From Segatella copri (GTDB lineage Bacteria > Bacteroidota > Bacteroidia > Bacteroidales > Bacteroidaceae), in the NCBI RefSeq assembly GCF_009494395.1, contig NZ_VZCB01000079.1, positions 62,001-126,000 on the forward strand: a stretch of 64,000 nt of DNA, in the 5' to 3' direction. Of the stretch, positions 59,241-64,000 are shown one piece after another. Position numbers and translations under genes: made by a program. The notes below the pieces were generated by a model. That model saw only the letters and a program-made list of their open reading frames with translations, was not told the DNA's origin and ran no database searches. Positions within the stretch are counted from its first letter, which is position 1; every line of letters starts with the position of its first letter.

Positions 59241-60239
59241 TTATTCAATAGTTACTTTTTTTACGGTGTAACCGTCACCCACGAGGAGGAGACCATTCTG
59301 CTCTGTCAAGAGCTGGATAGAGAGGTCGGTCAGTTCAAACTCCCATTTAGCAGGTCCATTCACCATGATGTCGCCACGCTCTGGATCGCCCTTACCTGTA
59401 AGGATGTTGTTCCACCAAGCTGTGGCAGCGGTACCCTGACCATTTCCATCTACATAGACACGGAGGATGGTGCCAGCCTTCACCTTTGAGAGGAAGGTAT
59501 CCTTCAAGGCATCGAATGGTGTACCCCATGTCACGGCAAACTCACCTTCCCAGATGGTGTTCTCCATAGATGGGCGAGCCTCGGTGGTTACCTTGATGGT
59601 ACCGCAAGGGAACTGTACACCACTGCCATCTACCAATGTAATGTCGTAATCGCCATTGGCGAGGTCGGAAGGAGCAGTAACTTTCAATGCCGTACCCTCA
59701 TCGAGCACTTCGAAGGCAGCCTCCTTACCAGCGATGAGTACTTTCTGAACGAGACCCAGGTTCTTACACTTGTGGATGGTTGTAGTTTCTCCCGGAGCTA
59801 CCCAAAGCTCGATGGCATTGGTACCCAAGGCTGGGTCATCGGCAGCAGGAGTCACGGTAACGTTCAAGGTGCGGGATGTGGTCTTGCCCTTGGTGGTGGT
59901 TGCCACAATCTTCAGTTCATGATTACCTACAGGCAAAGTTTGGTCGATGGTAGTACCTTCAGCAATCTGAGTGCCATCGAGCAACCATGTCACAGTGGTG
60001 TAGTGAACAGGAGTCACCTTGATTTCCAACTTATAATTAGTCTTGCGGTCTATCTTGGAATCAGCCAAGTCGGTGTTCAAGATACGTGGATTGTCATCTT
60101 CGCTGACAGTGAAGTATGGTTCATCGTCAGAAGAGCAAGAAGACAAGGTAGATGTACCAGCCAGTGCGAAACCCACGGCTAAGAGCATCATCATAGCCTT
60201 CAAGACTTTTCCCTTATATTGTTTCATTGTCTTATTCAT
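59241..60239 (-). CDS. Surface glycan-binding lipoprotein candidate
   Basis: This 332-residue protein has a lipoprotein signal (LAGTSTLSSC, Cys35) followed by SSDDE, the acidic outer-membrane export signal of Bacteroidetes. A PKD/Ig-like domain follows (about 45-130, YKLEIKVTPVHYTTVTWLLDG and GNHELKIVATTTKGKTTSRT), a second IPT/TIG-like domain, and a C-terminal glycan-binding-like sandwich (WEGEFAVTWGTPFDALKDTFL, AWWNNILTG). Its place after susD fits a surface glycan-binding protein. The start at 60239 or 60227 is not certain. Confidence 0.75.
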   Translation of the reverse strand: MNKTMKQYKGKVLKAMMMLLAVGFALAGTSTLSSCSSDDEPYFTVSEDDNPRILNTDLADSKIDRKTNYKLEIKVTPVHYTTVTWLLDGTQIAEGTTIDQTLPVGNHELKIVATTTKGKTTSRTLNVTVTPAADDPALGTNAIELWVAPGETTTIHKCKNLGLVQKVLIAGKEAAFEVLDEGTALKVTAPSDLANGDYDITLVDGSGVQFPCGTIKVTTEARPSMENTIWEGEFAVTWGTPFDALKDTFLSKVKAGTILRVYVDGNGQGTAATAWWNNILTGKGDPERGDIMVNGPAKWEFELTDLSIQLLTEQNGLLLVGDGYTVKKVTIE

Positions 60240-60299
60240 AATTAATTATTCTATTCTATTGTCCTATAAGACTTAACATTTAACACTTAACATTAAACA

Positions 60300-62075
60300 C
60301 TACTTGCTATATCCCTTTCCGAATGGAGGATTGAAGTCTGGCTGAAGGTTTACATCAGCCTTGTCCCACCAGAGGTGCTTGTGCCAATCGTCTGTACCAC
60401 CCATGCGGTCGATGGCAGCCTTGTAGTTGGCATTGTTGTACTGAGCTTCCAACTCAGGATACTGCAAGCGGACAGGCATTGACCAATCGGAATCCGTATA
60501 AGTGAAACCATTCTTGGTCAAGAGATCACGATTCAAGATGGCAGGATAGTCAGAGCGGCGCATGTTAGCCCAACCCTCAGAAGGGTTCATCATGTGGAGA
60601 ATCCAAGCCTGGGTGTTGATGGTCTCCTTAGGATTGTCACCCAACTTGTTGTTGGCAATGAACTCATTGATCTCATCCTCAGAAATCTTGTTGGATGTAA
60701 GATAGTAGTTGTTGAGCAACTCCATGCTGGCACGAACACCAGCCTCGTAGTGACTCTCAGCATCACCACCACCTACATTCCAACCCTTGGTTGCAGCCTC
60801 AGCCTTGAGGAACTCTACCTCAGCATAGCTCATCAAGTCGCCAGGACAAGAAGGCATCTCGAAGTCGATGTTCAGGCAAGGACGACTAGCTCGGGCTATA
60901 TAATCAGAGTTGGCATAAGTGTTCTCGTCAATCTCTGCATACTTCTTCAAAGTAGGAAGGTCATCCAACGTAGCTGGATTCATCCAGTCTGTGTACCAGG
61001 CTGCACCAGGGTTGCAAGGCTCCTCACCGAGACCTTTGTTCTGGAAGTAAGCCAGGAAATCATCGGTCAAGTCGATGTTCTGTTCCTTATCTGGCTTCAC
61101 CTGACTACGCTTGATATTGTAGTAGTGACGGCAGATGCGATAGAGACGAGGGTCATTGGTATTCTGCAACTGATAGAACAAGGTAGAGCATACCATGGTA
61201 GGCGATGTGGCATCCTGACCATAGAGAGTCTCGCTCAATGCATTGGCACGGAAATCGTAGTCGTTGGCTCCATCATAATAGGTAAATGGAGAATCAGCAT
61301 ACTTGATATAAGCATCATCTGCTGCACTGGCGATGGCACCGGCAGCTACAGCCTTCTCAAACTCCTCCTTTGCCTTCTGTGGATTAACATCGGAAATGCG
61401 CATGGCATAGCGCATACGGAGTGCATTGGCATACTTCTTCCACTGAGCTACATCACCACCCATGCTGGTGACATCACCAGAAATGTGGTCGGTACCTGTG
61501 CCAAGCTGCTTCTCGCAAGCGTCAAGTTCCTCGAAGAACCAGCTGTAGAGTTCCTCTACGGTATCATACTTAGGGGTGGAGATACCTGAGATATAACCCA
61601 GACCTGCCTCCGAACAAGGCACGTCACCGTAGGTATCTGCCAAAACTGCCGTGATATAGACACGATGGATACGAAGTGCCGCATTCAAGTTTGCCTTGTC
61701 AGCAGAATTGTGGATGGCATCCACAAGGTTCTTGATACTGATTTCATAATAGCGGTCCCAGACGCGACGGGTCATATCATCTTCTCTGAAATTAGAACCA
61801 GCGTAATTGGTTACATTCCAACCACCAGCGAAATACTGTGGAAAACCAGTTATATAGTTACGGTAGGTATCCATCAGACTGAAGTCACCGTAAGTCTGCA
61901 ACAAAGCTGTTGTCAACTGTGCGTTAGGGTCGAGCTCGCTCACCTTGGTCTTGTCGGTATTGATGTTGCTCAAGGTATCATCAGAGCAAGAAATCATCGC
62001 AGTGCCGGTTGCCATCAGGGCGAAAGCCATCATCAAGCTGCTCTTACCTATATATTTCTTGATTATATTGTTCAT
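60300..62075 (-). CDS. SusD/RagB family nutrient-binding lipoprotein
   Basis: This 591-residue protein has a lipoprotein signal (MATGTAMISC, Cys30) followed by SDD. The SusD-type TPR part begins with NPNAQLTTALLQTYGDF-like text, RVYITAVLADTYGDVPCSEA and KKYANALRMRYAMRISDVNP; the C-terminus has EGWANMRRSDYPAIL and QYPELEAQYNNANYKAAIDRMGGTD. It covers the SusC barrel and captures glycans. It follows susC by 58 bp and is followed by the glycan-binding gene. Confidence 0.92.
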   Translation of the reverse strand: MNNIIKKYIGKSSLMMAFALMATGTAMISCSDDTLSNINTDKTKVSELDPNAQLTTALLQTYGDFSLMDTYRNYITGFPQYFAGGWNVTNYAGSNFREDDMTRRVWDRYYEISIKNLVDAIHNSADKANLNAALRIHRVYITAVLADTYGDVPCSEAGLGYISGISTPKYDTVEELYSWFFEELDACEKQLGTGTDHISGDVTSMGGDVAQWKKYANALRMRYAMRISDVNPQKAKEEFEKAVAAGAIASAADDAYIKYADSPFTYYDGANDYDFRANALSETLYGQDATSPTMVCSTLFYQLQNTNDPRLYRICRHYYNIKRSQVKPDKEQNIDLTDDFLAYFQNKGLGEEPCNPGAAWYTDWMNPATLDDLPTLKKYAEIDENTYANSDYIARASRPCLNIDFEMPSCPGDLMSYAEVEFLKAEAATKGWNVGGGDAESHYEAGVRASMELLNNYYLTSNKISEDEINEFIANNKLGDNPKETINTQAWILHMMNPSEGWANMRRSDYPAILNRDLLTKNGFTYTDSDWSMPVRLQYPELEAQYNNANYKAAIDRMGGTDDWHKHLWWDKADVNLQPDFNPPFGKGYSK

Positions 62076-62133
62076 TTTCTTACATTATTATATATTAGAA
62101 CTCTTCTAAAGAAATTGATTCATTTTTTCGAGA

Positions 62134-64000
62134 CTAGAACTTCACGTTCACGTTCAAACCATAACTCTTGCGAGATGGCAGGGAACCATATTCCAGACCG
62201 AGACCTGAGGTGTTGTAGCTGGAGTCTGGGTCGATGTTAGGAATGTTCTTCCAAACAATGAATGGGTTACGAGCCACGAAGGATACGGTTAAGCCCTTGA
62301 CATACTTGCCCAGGATGCTCTCTGGGAAGGTATAGCCGAAAGTAATCTCACGACACTTCACGTAAGAGTTGTCGTAAATGAAGGCACTCTGCACGCCATT
62401 TGCCACATGCTTCCAGTAATCTTCAGGGTTCACGGCGATGTCGTTCTTGCGATAAGTACCGTCGCCATTGTCGATGACACCCTCTACGACAAATCCCTTG
62501 CAGTTACCTGTTTCACGCCATGCAGCAAGGTCCATACCCGAAGCCTTGCGAGCCTCCTCAGAAGTGTACCACTCCTCACGGCCTGCCAATGTTCCCTTTG
62601 CCTTACCTGTCTGATATGCGGAACGCATGGACATAGAGTAGATGTCGGCACCTACCTTCACATCGAATGCAGCTGAGAGGCGGAAGTTCTTGTAGCTGAA
62701 GGTTGAGTAGAAACCACCTGTCCAGTCCCAAGTAGAATTGCCGATAGTCTTGATTTTCTGGTCAACCTTTGGAAGACCAGTAGCTGCATCGACAACCACC
62801 TGACCCTTGTCGTTATAGAGGAAGTCATGTCCACGGATAGCTCCATAGTTCTCACCTACCTTGGCACCTACAGAAACACCGCACCAGTATGCCTTCGCCA
62901 ACTCGAAGTAGTCCATGCCATCGGTGAGCGACTTCACCTTGTTGGTATTCTTCGAGAAGTTGACACCCAAGTCCCAAGCGAAGTCCTTGATCTGCAAGGC
63001 ACGGGCATTGAGGGCAATCTCGATACCCTGGTTCTGAATCTCACCGGCATTGATGAGGCGGTAAGCATAGCCAGAGGTGGTGGTTGAAGCCAAACTCAAA
63101 ATCTGGTCCTTGGAGTTCTGGTTGTAATAGGTGGCATCCAAGCCCAAGCGTCCGTTAAGGAACTTCATCTCCAAACCTACCTCGTAAGAACCTGTCATAG
63201 TAGGCTTCAAATCCTTGTTTGGCTGTGTTGAGTTGGCTATCATACCGATGGTATAACCCGAGTAGCTGTACTTGCCCGTGGTATAGTTGAGTGCCAACAG
63301 GTATGGATCGGTATCGCTACCTACCTTTGCCCAAGATGCGCGAATCTTACCGTAATTGATGAACTTCTTGTTCTTGATAAACTCAGAGAAAACCAAGCTA
63401 CCAGATACAGAAGGATATATATATGTATTATTGCCCGAAGGGAGCGTAGAAGACTTATCTCCACGGAGTGTTCCCTCCAGATAGTAAGTATGCTTGTAGC
63501 CGAGGCTCGCGCTGGCATAGAGAGAGCTGATCTGCTTCTTATACATGCTCTCGCGAGTATTCTGCTCCTGATAGTTCATGATGTTCTTGATGCCATTCAT
63601 CTGCTGGTTGAGACCGACGTTGGTAGTGGTCTTGTTGTTCACCTTGAAGATGTTACCACCAGCGGTAGCGTTGACATCGAAGTCGCCCCATGAGTTGTTG
63701 TAGAGGGCGAGTATCTCGGCGTTGAATGTGCGGTTGTTGAAGATTTGGTCGGTAAGCTTTCCGGCAGGAGTTCCAGGAGTTGTCTTGGCGATGAAGTCCT
63801 CGAAGTTCATGCTGTTGATATCGGTACCGATGGTACCCTGCAACTTGAGGTGCTTGTCGATGTTCCAGATGGCCTTACCCGTAAAACGGAACACGTCCTT
63901 GTCGGATGTATTGCTGTTCTTATAGAGATCCCAGTATGGGTTCTTGTTATACTGGTCGTTACCATTCCAGTTGGAGTAGTTGCCGTCGGCATCCTCATAG
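62134..64000 (-). CDS. SusC/RagA TonB-dependent outer-membrane transporter, C-terminal part (cut by window end)
   Basis: The frame stays open to the last base of the window (the GTG at 63894 is only an internal codon), so the N-terminal extension, plug and first strands lie outside. About 622 residues are seen: barrel strands such as ASLGYKHTYYLEGTLRGDKSSTLP, KKFINYGKIRASWAKVGSDTDPYLL and KPTMTGSYEVGLEMKFLNGRLGLDATYYNQ, and the C-terminal SYGLNVNVKF with the closing aromatic residue. It imports oligosaccharides with SusD and TonB energy. It is the first gene of the locus in reading order. Confidence 0.92.
   Translation of the reverse strand, partial: YEDADGNYSNWNGNDQYNKNPYWDLYKNSNTSDKDVFRFTGKAIWNIDKHLKLQGTIGTDINSMNFEDFIAKTTPGTPAGKLTDQIFNNRTFNAEILALYNNSWGDFDVNATAGGNIFKVNNKTTTNVGLNQQMNGIKNIMNYQEQNTRESMYKKQISSLYASASLGYKHTYYLEGTLRGDKSSTLPSGNNTYIYPSVSGSLVFSEFIKNKKFINYGKIRASWAKVGSDTDPYLLALNYTTGKYSYSGYTIGMIANSTQPNKDLKPTMTGSYEVGLEMKFLNGRLGLDATYYNQNSKDQILSLASTTTSGYAYRLINAGEIQNQGIEIALNARALQIKDFAWDLGVNFSKNTNKVKSLTDGMDYFELAKAYWCGVSVGAKVGENYGAIRGHDFLYNDKGQVVVDAATGLPKVDQKIKTIGNSTWDWTGGFYSTFSYKNFRLSAAFDVKVGADIYSMSMRSAYQTGKAKGTLAGREEWYTSEEARKASGMDLAAWRETGNCKGFVVEGVIDNGDGTYRKNDIAVNPEDYWKHVANGVQSAFIYDNSYVKCREITFGYTFPESILGKYVKGLTVSFVARNPFIVWKNIPNIDPDSSYNTSGLGLEYGSLPSRKSYGLNVNVKF

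Overview
The window joins the right-hand part of an integrated siphovirus-type prophage (about 1-28,920) to Bacteroidales host chromosome (about 28,921-64,000). The host looks like Prevotella/Segatella. It has TAnnTTTG-type -7 promoter boxes, a SusC/SusD-type glycan locus, a PorQ-like type IX secretion protein, and GH84, GH94, GH115 and GH3 enzymes. Species level is inferred, not proven. The phage genes are dense, T-poor on the coding strand, and mostly preceded by AAGGAG-type ribosome sites.

Prophage: 1-4,262 encodes a scaffold-like C-terminus, a decoration-like protein, the major capsid protein, head-tail connectors and the tail tube. 4,333-5,072 is a tail-assembly chaperone pair joined by a -1 frameshift signal (T_TTT_TTC, 7-nt spacer, 8-bp stem). 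5,074-16,117 holds the tape measure and the distal tail/baseplate genes. 16,139-19,913 is a diversity-generating retroelement (DGR): a tail-tip protein with a C-terminal variable repeat (VR), a structured non-coding stretch with a second copy of the repeat where the template (TR) should be, a reverse transcriptase (RT) with the DGR motif and a YLDD box, and a gene overlapping the RT stop. 19,919-24,928 has a collagen-repeat fibre and a lysis cassette ending in a unimolecular spanin candidate. After a strong terminator, 25,116-27,502 is a run of eight small unknown genes. A tyrosine integrase faces back into the phage beside tRNA-Ser(GGA), the probable attachment site. The left end of the prophage (terminase, portal) lies outside the window.

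The most unusual point is the repeat at the template position. It is not a clean A-rich template. At all 15 positions where the two copies differ over 114 bp, each base could come from an adenine in a common template. In 6 of them the VR keeps A, in 6 the template-position copy keeps A, and in 3 neither does. Both copies therefore look like products of adenine mutagenesis, and an unmutated template is not seen in the window.

Host region: 29,175-34,425 (minus) holds a GH84 enzyme, a TatD-type hydrolase, a polyprenyl synthase and a TonB-like protein. 34,586-36,256 (plus) holds porQ and cmk. Then come ispH, a DUF1573 protein and a very large alpha-2-macroglobulin-like protein (minus), cellobiose phosphorylase (plus) and an Rpn/PD-(D/E)XK transposase-family gene behind four palindromes repeated every 21 bp. 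49,502-55,046 groups a GH115 alpha-glucuronidase with mannonate dehydratase and fructuronate reductase, which suggests glucuronoxylan use. rmuC follows. 56,871-64,000 is a glycan-use locus read right to left: susC (cut by the window end), susD, a surface glycan-binding lipoprotein and a GH3 glycosidase. Two intergenic regions carry promoter-to-terminator units with no gene, which are small-RNA candidates.
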